Shown in pieces: positions 24,323 through 33,712 of a DNA stretch of 46,726 nucleotides. The notes below the pieces were generated by a model. That model was given only the letters and a program-made list of their open reading frames with translations. It ran no database searches and had not been told where the DNA came from. The stretch comes from an uncultured Clostridia bacterium (GTDB lineage Bacteria; Bacillota; Clostridia; Lachnospirales; Cellulosilyticaceae): assembly GCA_937921505.1 (NCBI GenBank), contig CAKZUB010000094.1:1-46726 (forward strand), given 5' to 3'. Within the stretch, counting starts at the first letter, position 1. Every line of letters begins with the position of its first letter. A program made the position numbers and the translations under genes.

Positions 24323-26617
24323 ATGATTAAATTATTTGAAGGCGGAGCCTACCTTGTTGATGGAAGAGAATTGATTCCAGATAGTGCTGATGCACCCAAA
24401 GTACTTAAACAAAAATTAGGTGAGAATGTACCCTCAAAAGATGAAGCAGTAAAAAATACAATAGCTTATGGTATTTTAGAATCCCATAATACATCTGGTG
24501 ATATGGACAAGCTTAAGATGAGATTTGATGCGATGGCTTCTCATGATATCACTTATGTAGGAATCGTACAAACAGCTAGAGCAAGTGGGCTTACTGAGTT
24601 TCCAGTTCCTTATGTTTTAACTAACTGTCATAATAGTCTTTGCGCAGTAGGTGGGACAATTAATGAAGATGATCATATGTTTGGGCTTTCAGCTGCAAAG
24701 AAATATGGCGGTATTTATGTGCCAGCTCATATGGCTGTTATTCATCAATATATGCGTGAGATGATGAGCGGTTGCGGCAAGATGATATTAGGTTCAGACA
24801 GTCATACGAGATATGGTGCCCTTGGTACAATGGCTATAGGAGAAGGCGGCGGAGAGCTTGCAAAACAGCTTCTTTGTAAAACTTATGATGTCAATCGCCC
24901 AGGTGTTGTAGCGGTGTACCTTACTGGTAAGGTACAAAAGGGAGTAGGGCCACAAGATGTCGCCCTTGCTATTATTGGAGAAGTATTTAAAAATGGTTAT
25001 GTGAAAAATAAAGTGATGGAATTTGTTGGGGATGGTATTTCAAGTCTTAATGTAGAGTATAGAAATGGTATAGATGTTATGACAACAGAAACAACTTGTC
25101 TTTCATCTATATGGGAAACTGACGATGCAGTGTGTGAATATTTTGAAGCACATGGCAGAAAAGAAGCCTATAAACAACTTAAACCGGGTCGTGTTGCTTA
25201 TTATGACGGGGTAGTGTATGTAGATTTATCAAAGATTAAACCGATGATTGCACTGCCATTTCATCCAAGTAATACGTATACAATAGAAGAGTTAAATGCA
25301 AACCTTTATGATATATTAGGGACTGTTGAAGAAGAAGCAAGAATGCAGCTTGCAAAAGCTAAAGTTAACTTTACTTTAAGAGATAAAATTAAAAATGGTA
25401 AGCTTTTGGTACAGCAAGGTGTTATTGCAGGTTGTGCGGGAGGAACATTTGATAATATTTGCGACGCTGCAGATATTCTAAATGGACAATCTATTGGTTT
25501 TGATGAGTATGCCCTAAGCGTTTACCCATCAAGTCAGCCAACTTATATGAGTCTTGTTGAAAATGGCTCTATTGCAAAACTAATGGCATCAGGTGCTACC
25601 ATTCGAACAGCATTCTGTGGACCATGCTTTGGAGCGGGAGATGTACCTCCAAACAACTCACTAAGTATCAGACATTCTACAAGAAACTTCTTCAATCGTG
25701 AAGGTTCAAAACCAAGTGATGGACAAATTGCATCTGTTGCACTGATGGATGCTAGAAGTATTGCGGCAACTTCCATCAATGGCGGATACCTTACAGCTGC
25801 TACAGATATTGATGTAGATTATACAAAACCTAAGTACTACTTTAATAGTAAAATATATGAAACACGCTGTTATGATGGCGTAGGTAAAGCAGATACAGCA
25901 GCTGAACTTAAATTTGGTCCTAATATTACAGATTGGCCAAAAATGTCTAACTTAACAGATCATATTGTTTTAAAGGTTGCAGCAGAAATACATGACGCTG
26001 TTACAACAACTGATGAAATCATACCATCAGGAGAAACTTCAAGTTATCGTTCAAATCCTCTTAGACTAGCAGAATTTACACTCTCACGTCGTGATCCAGG
26101 CTATGTAGAAAGAGCAAAAGAAATTCAAAAAGTTGAGTTTGCTAGACTTGAGGGACAGAACCCAATTGAAGTAAGCGATGCGGTTAAAGTGGTATTTGAT
26201 AAGATTAAGGGGTTAAGTGGATTTGAAGCAATTGATCCAAAAACTACAGGGATAGGCAGTGTGATTTATGCTGTTAAACCAGGAGATGGCTCAGCACGTG
26301 AGCAAGCAGCTTCTTGTCAAAAGGTGCTTGGTGGATGGGCAAATATTGCAAAAGAATATGCGACAAAGAGATATCGCTCAAATCTTATTAACTGGGGTAT
26401 GGTGCCATTTACTCTAGAAGAAGAACTTAAGTTTAAAAATGGCGATTATATCTTTGTACCAAATATTAAACAAGCTGTTAAAGATAAAGTATCAGCTATT
26501 AAAGCTTATGTTATGTCAGATACAATAACAGAATTCACACTCACTTTGACTGATCTAACAGATGATGAGAGAAATATTATCTTAGCTGGTTGTCTGATTA
26601 ATTATTACAAGGGTTAA
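24323..26617 (+). CDS. Aconitase-family hydratase (YbhJ-like)
   Basis: 764 residues. Aconitase fold with the three cluster cysteines visible: Cys371 (GCAGGTFDN), Cys432 and Cys435 ([10 protein letters not shown]), so a 4Fe-4S hydro-lyase. [21 protein letters not shown] is the usual early motif. The protein is closest in layout to the 'hydratase' (YbhJ) branch rather than AcnA/AcnB, because it is shorter than AcnA and has a distinct N-terminus ([17 protein letters not shown]). The substrate is unknown; citrate/isocitrate cannot be assumed. GAAGGAGG precedes the start. It appears to be alone; the PTS operon next has its own promoter. Confidence 0.85.
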   Translation: MIKLFEGGAYLVDGRELIPDSADAPKVLKQKLGENVPSKDEAVKNTIAYGILESHNTSGDMDKLKMRFDAMASHDITYVGIVQTARASGLTEFPVPYVLTNCHNSLCAVGGTINEDDHMFGLSAAKKYGGIYVPAHMAVIHQYMREMMSGCGKMILGSDSHTRYGALGTMAIGEGGGELAKQLLCKTYDVNRPGVVAVYLTGKVQKGVGPQDVALAIIGEVFKNGYVKNKVMEFVGDGISSLNVEYRNGIDVMTTETTCLSSIWETDDAVCEYFEAHGRKEAYKQLKPGRVAYYDGVVYVDLSKIKPMIALPFHPSNTYTIEELNANLYDILGTVEEEARMQLAKAKVNFTLRDKIKNGKLLVQQGVIAGCAGGTFDNICDAADILNGQSIGFDEYALSVYPSSQPTYMSLVENGSIAKLMASGATIRTAFCGPCFGAGDVPPNNSLSIRHSTRNFFNREGSKPSDGQIASVALMDARSIAATSINGGYLTAATDIDVDYTKPKYYFNSKIYETRCYDGVGKADTAAELKFGPNITDWPKMSNLTDHIVLKVAAEIHDAVTTTDEIIPSGETSSYRSNPLRLAEFTLSRRDPGYVERAKEIQKVEFARLEGQNPIEVSDAVKVVFDKIKGLSGFEAIDPKTTGIGSVIYAVKPGDGSAREQAASCQKVLGGWANIAKEYATKRYRSNLINWGMVPFTLEEELKFKNGDYIFVPNIKQAVKDKVSAIKAYVMSDTITEFTLTLTDLTDDERNIILAGCLINYYKG

Positions 26618-26676
26618 TGAATTGAAAGTTAATAATGTATAAATATTTGTGCAAGTTAATTATAAAATTTTATATG

Positions 26677-26705
26677 TTGACAAAAAACTATACAAATTAT
26701 ATAAT
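26677..26705 (+). promoter_or_regulatory. Promoter of the PTS operon
   Basis: TTGACA (26677-26682), a 17-base spacer and TATAAT (26700-26705): a perfect sigma-A consensus. The start is near 26712, giving a leader of about 120 bases with the RAT and terminator. Such a strong promoter fits control by antitermination after initiation. Confidence 0.92.
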
Positions 26706-26723
26706 ACAGGTAACGGAATACAA

Positions 26724-26755
26724 AGTGTGTTACTGATTAAATCAGGCATAAACTT
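26724..26755 (+). promoter_or_regulatory. RAT (ribonucleic antiterminator)
   Basis: GTGTGTTACTGAT, a 3-base loop, then ATCAGGCATAAACTT matches the BglG/LicT-type RAT layout (GTTACTG ... CAGGCAAAACC). Its 3' side shares AGGCATAAAC with the 5' arm of the terminator at 26744, so binding of the antiterminator protein blocks termination. The likely binder is the antiterminator in the same operon. Confidence 0.85.
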
Positions 26756-26797
26756 TACCACAAGGAAAGATCTTGGTAATTGTTTATGCCTTTTTTT
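26744..26797 (+). terminator. Attenuator of the PTS operon
   Basis: AGGCATAAAC (26744-26753) pairs with GTTTATGCCT (26782-26791). An inner stem CAAG/CTTG is also present. A run of seven T follows. It lies upstream of the HPr gene and is mutually exclusive with the RAT. Confidence 0.9.
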
Positions 26798-26832
26798 GTT
26801 AATCTTATTTAGTCTATTAAAGGAGGATTCAG

Positions 26833-27087
26833 ATGGAACAGTTTGTGATTACAATTAAAAGTGAAACAGGACTTCATGCAAGACCGGCAAGTCAGCTCGT
26901 AAAGAAGGCTGCCACTTTTTCTTCTCATATTAAAATAGAAAAAGAAGGTAAAGAAGCAGATGCAAAAAGGTTATTAGGCGTTATGGCCCTCAATGTAAAA
27001 AATGGAGAATCTATTAAAGTTACAGTGGAGGGTTCAGATGAAAAAGAAGCAGTACTAGCTATCAAAGAAATACTAGAAGCATACTAA
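26833..27087 (+). CDS. ptsH: PTS phosphocarrier protein HPr lacking Ser46
   Basis: 84 residues. His15 in GLHARPAS accepts phosphate from enzyme I and passes it to IIA. At the place of Ser46 (NLKSIMGVM in Bacillus HPr) this protein reads DAKRLLGVM, that is Arg46, so HPr kinase cannot phosphorylate it and it should not act as CcpA co-repressor. AAAGGAGG precedes the start. It is the first gene of an operon with its own enzyme I, antiterminator, IICB and IIA. A second, general HPr with Ser46 is expected elsewhere in the genome. Confidence 0.92.
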   Translation: MEQFVITIKSETGLHARPASQLVKKAATFSSHIKIEKEGKEADAKRLLGVMALNVKNGESIKVTVEGSDEKEAVLAIKEILEAY

Positions 27088-27108
27088 TAATAAGGTAGGA
27101 CTAAGCAT

Positions 27109-28758
27109 ATGATATTAAATGGAATAGGTGTATCCAGTGGTATTGCCATAGGAAATACATTTTTAAAGGAAGAGCCAAGAAGTAATAGTGGTAAGACAAT
27201 TATTACGGATATTGATAAAGAGCTTACTCGGTTTGAAGAAGCTAAATGTAAAGCTGTAAGAGATTTGGAAGAAGTTTGTCAAGAGGCACGTTTAGGAAAT
27301 AAAGAAGAAGCAGCCATGATTTTTGAAGCACATCGAATGATTATAGAGGATTTAGAGTATATAGAGTCTATCACGATGCTTATTACCAAGGAACATGTGG
27401 ATGCAGAGTATGCAGTTTCAAAGACAAGTGAAGTATTTGAAGCTCTATTTCAAAACATGGATAATGAGTATATGAAAGGAAGAGCAGCAGATATTAAAGA
27501 TGTATCTAATAGATTGATCAGTGCTCTTAGAGGAGAACTCTCAGTAGCCTTATCTCTCTTAAGTACACCTGTAATAATCATAGCAAAAGATCTTTTACCG
27601 TCAGATACTATTCATATGGATAAGCGTTATGTATTAGGCATTGTAACAGAGGAAGGCGGCAATACTTCCCATGCTACCATACTAGCTCGTTCAATGGGAA
27701 TTCCGGCTGTTGTTGGAGTCCCAAATATCTTTTCTTTATTTCAACAAAATCAAATAGTTGCCTTAGATGGGAAAGAAGGCAAAGTTAGTATTAATCCAAG
27801 CATAGATGAACTCAAGTTATGGCAGCAAAAAAAGGTACAATATGATGAGTATATCAAGAAACTGTCAGCCTTAAAAGGAACCTTTAATATAACCCGTGAT
27901 GGTGTACATATAAAAGTAAATGCTAACATTGCATCACCAAATGATATGGATAAGGTTATAGAAAATGAAGCAGAAGGAGTAGGACTGTTTAGAAGTGAGT
28001 TTTTATATATGCATAGTAAGGAACTTCCAAGTGAAGATGTACAATTTGAAGCTTACAAAAAAGTTTTAGAGTCTATAAAAGGAAAGGTCATTATACGTAC
28101 ATTAGATGCAGGTGGTGACAAAGAAATTCCTTGTTTAGACGTTTCAAAAGATGAGAATCCATTCTTAGGTTACAGGGCTATTAGGATATGTTTAGGTCGA
28201 AGGGATCTTTTTTATACCCAACTAAGAGCACTGCTTCGGGCAAGTCTATATGGAGAGCTCGGTATTATGTTTCCAATGATAAGTTCTCTTGAGGAAATTA
28301 GACAAGTTAAAGAACTCTTAAAAGAGGTTGAACAAGATTTAAAGAATGAAGGCATTCCGTTTTCTAAAGATATTGAAATAGGCATGATGATAGAAACCCC
28401 AGCAGCAGTCATGTTGTCAGATTTATTTGCTCAGGAAGTACAGTTTTTTAGCATAGGCACAAATGATTTAACACAATACATAATGGCTGCGGACAGAATG
28501 AACCCTAAAGTAGCTTATTTATATGATACACATAACTTAGCAGTACTAAGGGCAATAAAAATGGTAACAGAAAATGCACATCGTGCAGGGATATGGGTCG
28601 GGATTTGCGGAGAGGCCGCAGCTGATACAAGCTTAATTCCATTCTTTTTAAATATAGGTATTGATGAATTATCAGTAAGTGCAAATACTATATTACAAGT
28701 AAGAGAGAAAATACAGCAAACAGATACAAGGGAATATAGTGAAGAAATTATAGGATAA
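27109..28758 (+). CDS. ptsI: PTS enzyme I
   Basis: 549 residues (usual 570-575). Takes phosphate from phosphoenolpyruvate and gives it to HPr. Phospho-His188 lies in GGNTSHATI. The PEP-binding barrel has FRSEFLYM, RTLDAGGDKE, GTNDLTQY and Cys500 (GICGEAAAD). The start lies 21 bp after ptsH. The slightly short length seems to come from the C-terminal end and small loop losses; all active-site parts are present. Confidence 0.94.
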   Translation: MILNGIGVSSGIAIGNTFLKEEPRSNSGKTIITDIDKELTRFEEAKCKAVRDLEEVCQEARLGNKEEAAMIFEAHRMIIEDLEYIESITMLITKEHVDAEYAVSKTSEVFEALFQNMDNEYMKGRAADIKDVSNRLISALRGELSVALSLLSTPVIIIAKDLLPSDTIHMDKRYVLGIVTEEGGNTSHATILARSMGIPAVVGVPNIFSLFQQNQIVALDGKEGKVSINPSIDELKLWQQKKVQYDEYIKKLSALKGTFNITRDGVHIKVNANIASPNDMDKVIENEAEGVGLFRSEFLYMHSKELPSEDVQFEAYKKVLESIKGKVIIRTLDAGGDKEIPCLDVSKDENPFLGYRAIRICLGRRDLFYTQLRALLRASLYGELGIMFPMISSLEEIRQVKELLKEVEQDLKNEGIPFSKDIEIGMMIETPAAVMLSDLFAQEVQFFSIGTNDLTQYIMAADRMNPKVAYLYDTHNLAVLRAIKMVTENAHRAGIWVGICGEAAADTSLIPFFLNIGIDELSVSANTILQVREKIQQTDTREYSEEIIG

Positions 28759-28774
28759 TGTTCTGGGGGGAAAT

Positions 28775-29602
28775 ATGGAATATGAAGTATTAAAGGTATA
28801 TAACAATAATGTTGTGCTTGCTAAGCAAAATACAGAAGAAGTTATTTTACTTAGTAAGGGCATAGGCTTTGGGAAAAGAAGAGGCGACAGATTACTAGAT
28901 AATGATGGCATAGATAAGGTGTTTTATGAAACCCAGACCCAACAAGAAAATCTTGATTCATATTCCCTCAAAAGGAGAAGGAGAGAAATAGAGGGAGTTA
29001 TTAAACAAATTATTTCTATTGCAGAGTCTAAAATAGGGAGTCTTAATGAAAATACAGCTAAGGCACTTATTGAACATATTGATTTTGCTATAGAAAGGTT
29101 AAATATGGGACTTGTTATAGAGAATCCTTTTATTAATGAAATTATGTCCCTTTATCCTGATGAGCATGAAATAGCAGAAATAGCAGCAAAGCTCATTGAA
29201 GAAAATTTAGGCATTGAGATAGGCGAAGAAGAAAAGGGATTTATAACACTTCATCTTTATTCAGCAAAAGTAAACAAGACAGTTAAAGAAACTATGAAAA
29301 AGACAAGACTATATAAAGAATGCATCATGATTATAGAAGAAGCGTACGATTGCAAAATTAGTCTAGGCAGCTCTGTCAGCAAAGAGTTTTTAAGAGCAGT
29401 TAGAACACTCATGTGGGCAACAGGTGAACGAAAAAAAATGTATATGCCTGTTAAACACTATATACCTCTCAAAATGGGAGTAAGCTATAAAACTGCTTTA
29501 AAGATAACGGATTTAATAGAAAGAGAGATAGGTCTTCATTTTTCAGGAGATATAGTGAGTTTTCTAGCTATAGATATAGAAAAGCTTATTCAGCTGCTAT
29601 AA
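28775..29602 (+). CDS. BglG/LicT-family transcription antiterminator
   Basis: 275 residues: RNA-binding CAT domain (1-60), PRD1 (about 65-170) and PRD2 (about 175-275). PRD1 keeps both phosphorylatable histidines, His101 (EHIDFAIERL) and His160 (FITLHLYSA). In PRD2 both are gone: Ala208 (FLRAVRTL; family FxTHLxF) and Asp267 (FLAIDIEKL; family YLTIHIERV). It should therefore be shut off through PRD1 by the operon's own IIB when sugar is absent, with no HPr-dependent activation. It lies 16 bp after ptsI and is the likely binder of the RAT at 26724. Confidence 0.9.
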   Translation: MEYEVLKVYNNNVVLAKQNTEEVILLSKGIGFGKRRGDRLLDNDGIDKVFYETQTQQENLDSYSLKRRRREIEGVIKQIISIAESKIGSLNENTAKALIEHIDFAIERLNMGLVIENPFINEIMSLYPDEHEIAEIAAKLIEENLGIEIGEEEKGFITLHLYSAKVNKTVKETMKKTRLYKECIMIIEEAYDCKISLGSSVSKEFLRAVRTLMWATGERKKMYMPVKHYIPLKMGVSYKTALKITDLIEREIGLHFSGDIVSFLAIDIEKLIQLL

Positions 29603-29655
29603 CTTGGAAACTCTTTATATATAGATTTTATAAAATAGAATGAGGGGGAATAAGA

Positions 29656-31050
29656 ATGAAAAATGTATTTAGTAATGTGCAAAAGCTAGGAAAGGCTTTA
29701 ATGCTTCCGGTAGCAGTGCTGCCAGTTGCGGGGTTATTACTGCGTCTAGGACAACCCGATGTATTTAACATCCCATTTATAGCAGCAGCAGGAGATGCAG
29801 TATTTTCAAATCTGGCGCTACTTTTTGCAATAGGTATTGCAGTTGGCCTTGCAAAGGATTCAAATGGAGCTGCAGGTCTTGCTGGTGCAGTAGGATATCT
29901 TATATTAAATACGACAGCTACAACGATTAATCCAGCAATTAAATTACAGGCTTTTGGAGGTATAATAGCGGGGATAATAGCGGGGATATTATACAATAAG
30001 TTTAAATCTGCTAAGCTGCCGGACTTTTTAGGTTTCTTTGGTGGTAGACGGTTTGTGCCTATTGTAACAGGAGGCGCTTCACTGGTAGTCGGAGGGATTT
30101 TTGGGTACATATGGCCACCTATACAAAATGGACTTGCATTAATTGGTAATTGGTCTGCAAGTAGTGGTGGTATCGGAGAATTTGTATTTGGTTTCTTAAA
30201 TCGTTTGCTTATTCCTACAGGATTACACCACGTACTTAATACTATATTCTGGTTCCAACTCGGCGAATTTAATGGGGCAACAGGAGATCTTGGTAGATAC
30301 TTTGCACAAAGACCAATGGATGGGCTTTTGGACCCAACAGCAGGTATTTATATGGCAGGTTGGTTCCCTATTATGATGTTTGGCCTGCCAGCAGCAGCAC
30401 TTGCTATGTATGTATGTGCTAAAAAAGAAAATAAAACAGTTGTAGGTGGTGCACTACTCTCAGTAGCCTTTACAGCATTTTTAACAGGTATTACAGAACC
30501 ACTTGAATTTATGTTTATGTTCTTAGCGCCTGCACTTTATGCAATTCATGCTGCATTATCAGGCTTAGCTCTTGCAGTAACTAGCATGCTCGGTATCAGA
30601 CACGGATTTACATTCTCAGCTGGCGCCATTGACTATGGACTTAATATGGGACTTTCTACAAGTGGACTTGCGATTATTCCACTCGGTCTTATATTTGGAG
30701 CGATTTATTTCTTGTTATTCGTATTTTGTATTAAGAAATTTAATATTCCGACTCCAGGACGTGAAAGTGATGAAGAAACACAAGAATTTACAAAACTCGT
30801 TTCACAAAAGGGTATGTCTGAACTAGCAGCTTTATATATCACTAAATTAGGCGGAAAAGATAATATTGAAGAAGTAGATGCATGTATTACGAGACTAAGA
30901 CTCATACTTAAAGATTCTAAACTAGTAGAAGAAAAAGAAATGAAAGCACTAGGTGCTTCTGGTATTATGAGACCAAATAGTAAAAACTTACAAGTTATTG
31001 TAGGTACAAAAGCAGAACTTATAGCAGATGAAATTAAAAAACAATTATAG
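29656..31050 (+). CDS. PTS sugar permease IICB (glucose/N-acetylglucosamine family)
   Basis: 464 residues. The IIC membrane domain (about 1-370) starts KNVFSNVQKLGKALMLPVAVLPVAG, typical of the glucose/GlcNAc family, and contains IPTGLHHVLNTIFWFQ and TGITEPLEF. The IIB domain (about 390-464) has the phospho-Cys410 in DACITRLRL. There is no attached IIA; a separate IIA gene follows. The GLHHVLN region and following GDLGRYF resemble the N-acetylglucosamine (NagE) branch more than PtsG, but the substrate is not certain. GAGGGGG precedes the start. Confidence 0.9.
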   Translation: MKNVFSNVQKLGKALMLPVAVLPVAGLLLRLGQPDVFNIPFIAAAGDAVFSNLALLFAIGIAVGLAKDSNGAAGLAGAVGYLILNTTATTINPAIKLQAFGGIIAGIIAGILYNKFKSAKLPDFLGFFGGRRFVPIVTGGASLVVGGIFGYIWPPIQNGLALIGNWSASSGGIGEFVFGFLNRLLIPTGLHHVLNTIFWFQLGEFNGATGDLGRYFAQRPMDGLLDPTAGIYMAGWFPIMMFGLPAAALAMYVCAKKENKTVVGGALLSVAFTAFLTGITEPLEFMFMFLAPALYAIHAALSGLALAVTSMLGIRHGFTFSAGAIDYGLNMGLSTSGLAIIPLGLIFGAIYFLLFVFCIKKFNIPTPGRESDEETQEFTKLVSQKGMSELAALYITKLGGKDNIEEVDACITRLRLILKDSKLVEEKEMKALGASGIMRPNSKNLQVIVGTKAELIADEIKKQL

Positions 31051-31125
31051 TATCTAAGTCATGATATAGGTAGGTCACAGTGACTTGCCTATATTCTAAA
31101 CAACTAGGGCAGGAGAATGATAGAG

Positions 31126-31623
31126 ATGTTTAATTTTTTAAAAGGTTCAAAGGTAGTCAGTTTATATGCACCAATCGAAGGAATTATAAAATATATTGAA
31201 GAAGTACCAGATACTCTTTTTGCCGGAAAGATGGTAGGAGATGGTATAGCTATAGAACCGACAGGTGGGGTAGTAGTAGCGCCATGTGATGGGAAGATCG
31301 TACAAATATCTTCAACTAATCATGCCGTAGGCATTGAGGCAGATTTTGGGCTTGAGATACTTATACATGTTGGCATAGATACGGTAGAGCTAAAAGGTGA
31401 TGGGTTTAGAAGAGTCGCTAAAGTGGATACAAAAGTAAAAAAAGGAGATGTTTTACTCGAGATAGATCTAGAAAAAATAAAATCATTAGAAAAGCATACA
31501 ATCACACCAGTTATTATTACTAATATGGAAAAAGCGGATATAATCTTTAGTGCTAAGGGGGATGTAAAAGCTGGGCAGACCCTTGTTATGAAGGTGAAAG
31601 TCAAAAAGGAGAAGGTTGGATGA
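31126..31623 (+). CDS. crr: PTS IIA component, glucose type
   Basis: 165 residues, beta-sandwich IIA of the Crr type. His66 (NHAVGIEAD) and the phosphorylated His81 (LIHVGIDTVEL) are present. The start at 31126 is used because AGGAG lies 10 bases upstream; an ATG at 31117 is only one base from that site. It accepts phosphate from the operon HPr and gives it to the IIB domain. Its stop overlaps the next start (ATGA), so the next protein is made in step with it. Confidence 0.93.
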   Translation: MFNFLKGSKVVSLYAPIEGIIKYIEEVPDTLFAGKMVGDGIAIEPTGGVVVAPCDGKIVQISSTNHAVGIEADFGLEILIHVGIDTVELKGDGFRRVAKVDTKVKKGDVLLEIDLEKIKSLEKHTITPVIITNMEKADIIFSAKGDVKAGQTLVMKVKVKKEKVG

Positions 31624-32576
31624 AAAGAGTTTTTGATCTTACGCTAAAAGATATTAAAGATATGAATGCGAGAGAGCTAAAAGAAGCAATAAGAATCTCG
31701 GAAGGCAGGACAATTATGGCAGAGGTCATAACAAGCTATACACCCTATATTAAAGGCGTTTCTAATATAGAGATGGCAGCAAGTTTTGGAGCTGATATGA
31801 TTACACTTAATGTTTTTGACTTTGAAAATCCTTTTATATTTGGAATAGATGATGCAGCACTAGATTTGGCAGATGGATTTACAGGTTATTTGTCTCAAAT
31901 TCCTGATATTATTAAAAAGAATTTACAAGATAAAGACTATATAACGCATGTTAAAAAACTGGCAGGAAGATTTTTAGGTGTTAATTTAGAGCCAATTCCT
32001 AAAGGGACTCACTATAAAACAGGACTGCAGTTAAACCAGGCAAATTTAGAGGCAGTTAAAAGATATGGATTCGATTATATCATGATAACTGGAAATCCAA
32101 GTACTGGAGTTACTTATGATACAATAAGAGAGGGCATTGCGCTTGCTAAAAAAATATTAGGAGATGAAGTCCTTATTATAGCAGGGAAAATGCATGGTGC
32201 GGGATCTGGACTTGCAAATATGAACGATAAGAAAAAGTTAGTTGAATTTATTAATGAAGGAGCCGATGTTATACTATTTCCAGCACCAGGAACAGTGCCG
32301 GGGTTTGATGTTCAGGATGTGAAAGAACTAACGTATGCAGTGCATAGAGGAGGAGCACTGGCAATGTCTACTATAGGAACGTCTCAAGAAGGAGCTAGCC
32401 AAACAGTTATTGAGAATTTTGGACTTATGTCAAAAATGGCAGGAGTAGATATTCAGCATATAGGAGACTGTGGATCTTTTGGCATGGCACTTCCAGAAAA
32501 TATCATGGCACTATCGATAGCAGTAAGAGGAATAAGACATACTTATAAAAGAATGGCATTATCTATTAACAGATAA
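31620..32576 (+). CDS. TIM-barrel-like protein in the PTS operon
   Basis: 318 residues, soluble. Repeated beta-alpha units are visible, such as FGADMITLNVFDFENPF, GFDYIMITGNPSTGVTY, LIIAGKMHGAGSG, GADVILFPAPGTVPGF and DIQHIGDCGSFGMAL, giving the pattern of a TIM barrel with glycine-rich phosphate-binding ends. No known catalytic signature was recognised. The start overlaps the IIA stop by four bases, so it belongs to the same pathway; an aldolase, epimerase or lyase acting on the imported phosphosugar is possible. The stop codon is part of a strong terminator. Confidence 0.75.
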   Translation: MKRVFDLTLKDIKDMNARELKEAIRISEGRTIMAEVITSYTPYIKGVSNIEMAASFGADMITLNVFDFENPFIFGIDDAALDLADGFTGYLSQIPDIIKKNLQDKDYITHVKKLAGRFLGVNLEPIPKGTHYKTGLQLNQANLEAVKRYGFDYIMITGNPSTGVTYDTIREGIALAKKILGDEVLIIAGKMHGAGSGLANMNDKKKLVEFINEGADVILFPAPGTVPGFDVQDVKELTYAVHRGGALAMSTIGTSQEGASQTVIENFGLMSKMAGVDIQHIGDCGSFGMALPENIMALSIAVRGIRHTYKRMALSINR

Positions 32577-32590
32577 TGCCATTCTTTTTA
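32551..32590 (+). terminator. Terminator of the PTS operon
   Basis: A perfect 14-bp stem (32551-32564 with 32571-32584) and 6-base loop, then TTTTTA. The stop codon of the last gene lies within the 3' arm. It is nearly symmetrical and probably also serves the converging gene. Confidence 0.92.
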
Positions 32591-32599
32591 TCTGATGAG

Positions 32600-33592
32600 T
32601 TATAATTTTACATAATCAGGGCTAATGTATTTCATAGGTCGTGTATCACTCGTTGGAAGGCCTGTGAAATAGGAGATATTAGGCAGTAATTCTTTAAATT
32701 CCTCAGAAGACATTTTAGATGTACTAAAGTCAAAAGCTGCCTGTAAGAGTAAGGTGCTTTTTTTAATGGCATTTCTTAAGATGTCATTAAAACTGAAAGT
32801 ATAGAGATTGCCTGTAACGGGATGGCGCCATACTTTTTTACTGTCATTCATGTAATCAATATTAGCATTTACACAATTATGATAGGAAAATGATGTTTTA
32901 AGAGAATAAAAACTTTTAGGCAGAAGTGGAGATGCAACGCCAGCAAATATCTTTTTGGCTCCTAAAAAATCATAGGTAAGCATAAAAAAGCTCCTAGCAT
33001 CTTTATAAGATTTTTTGAAGATATTTCCGCCGTTATTAATGTCATATATTAAGAATAATGCCTCATCATACATACTTAGAATGCTATAAGGAATAGTTAT
33101 GTTTTTGAGTATATGGAGGTAAACTTTAAATTGGTGAGCTTTTAATCCAAATTTTTGTTCTAAAAGAAGAGAGTCTATTGCAAGTTCTATTTTTTTGTGA
33201 AGTGATTGATACTTAATAGTGTCTGGCGTTTCATCGTATCTGCCGCCTAAATAAAATATATAGGGGTGTGCCATAGAATCTAAAATATAATGACACATAA
33301 AACCACACAAATAGCTTAGACTTTCATTAAATTCTTTAGAATTTATATCATATCTTTTAAGATGGGATAAGGCAGACATTAAAAAGTCTCCCGTTTGATC
33401 AGTGTGCATTTTGAGCCCAATATAAGCTTTGCTATCTTTTTGAGGAAGTGTATTATAATACATTAAATCAGGCCCTTGAAGACCAATTAAAAACATGTTT
33501 TTATTTTCTTTTATTATCTTATAGACGGGGGACTGTTTTAAATTTTGAGTAGTATCAAGTCCAAAAAGATAGTGTGTGATAATATCAGGCAT
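32600..33592 (-). CDS. Zinc-dependent phospholipase C family protein
   Basis: 330 residues. The start MPDIITHYLFG, then QGPDLMYY and LCGFMCHYILDSMAHPYI, fits the zinc-dependent phospholipase C (PF00882) fold with metal-binding His and Asp residues. There is no signal peptide, so it is probably not secreted in the classic way and the substrate may be internal or the family role different. The start follows AAAGGAG. Convergent with the PTS operon. Confidence 0.85.
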   Translation of the reverse strand: MPDIITHYLFGLDTTQNLKQSPVYKIIKENKNMFLIGLQGPDLMYYNTLPQKDSKAYIGLKMHTDQTGDFLMSALSHLKRYDINSKEFNESLSYLCGFMCHYILDSMAHPYIFYLGGRYDETPDTIKYQSLHKKIELAIDSLLLEQKFGLKAHQFKVYLHILKNITIPYSILSMYDEALFLIYDINNGGNIFKKSYKDARSFFMLTYDFLGAKKIFAGVASPLLPKSFYSLKTSFSYHNCVNANIDYMNDSKKVWRHPVTGNLYTFSFNDILRNAIKKSTLLLQAAFDFSTSKMSSEEFKELLPNISYFTGLPTSDTRPMKYISPDYVKL

Positions 33593-33673
33593 TCTAAAAG
33601 CTCCTTTATTTTAGCGATATATCATCAGTATAGCACTATATGATTTTAAACGATAGAGGGCGTTTTAAATAAA

Positions 33674-33702
33674 AAAAACTCCTTTGAAAAGGAGTTTTTG
33701 GA
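33674..33702 (-). terminator. Terminator of tagO
   Basis: A 9-bp stem (33677-33685 with 33688-33696), 2-base loop. On the minus strand eight T follow. It lies directly after the tagO stop at 33713. Confidence 0.92.
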
Positions 33703-33712
33703 TAGTTTATGT

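Noticed and set aside
26649..26858. 69-residue frame before ptsH
   Set aside because: It spans the promoter, RAT and terminator of the PTS operon and has no ribosome site.
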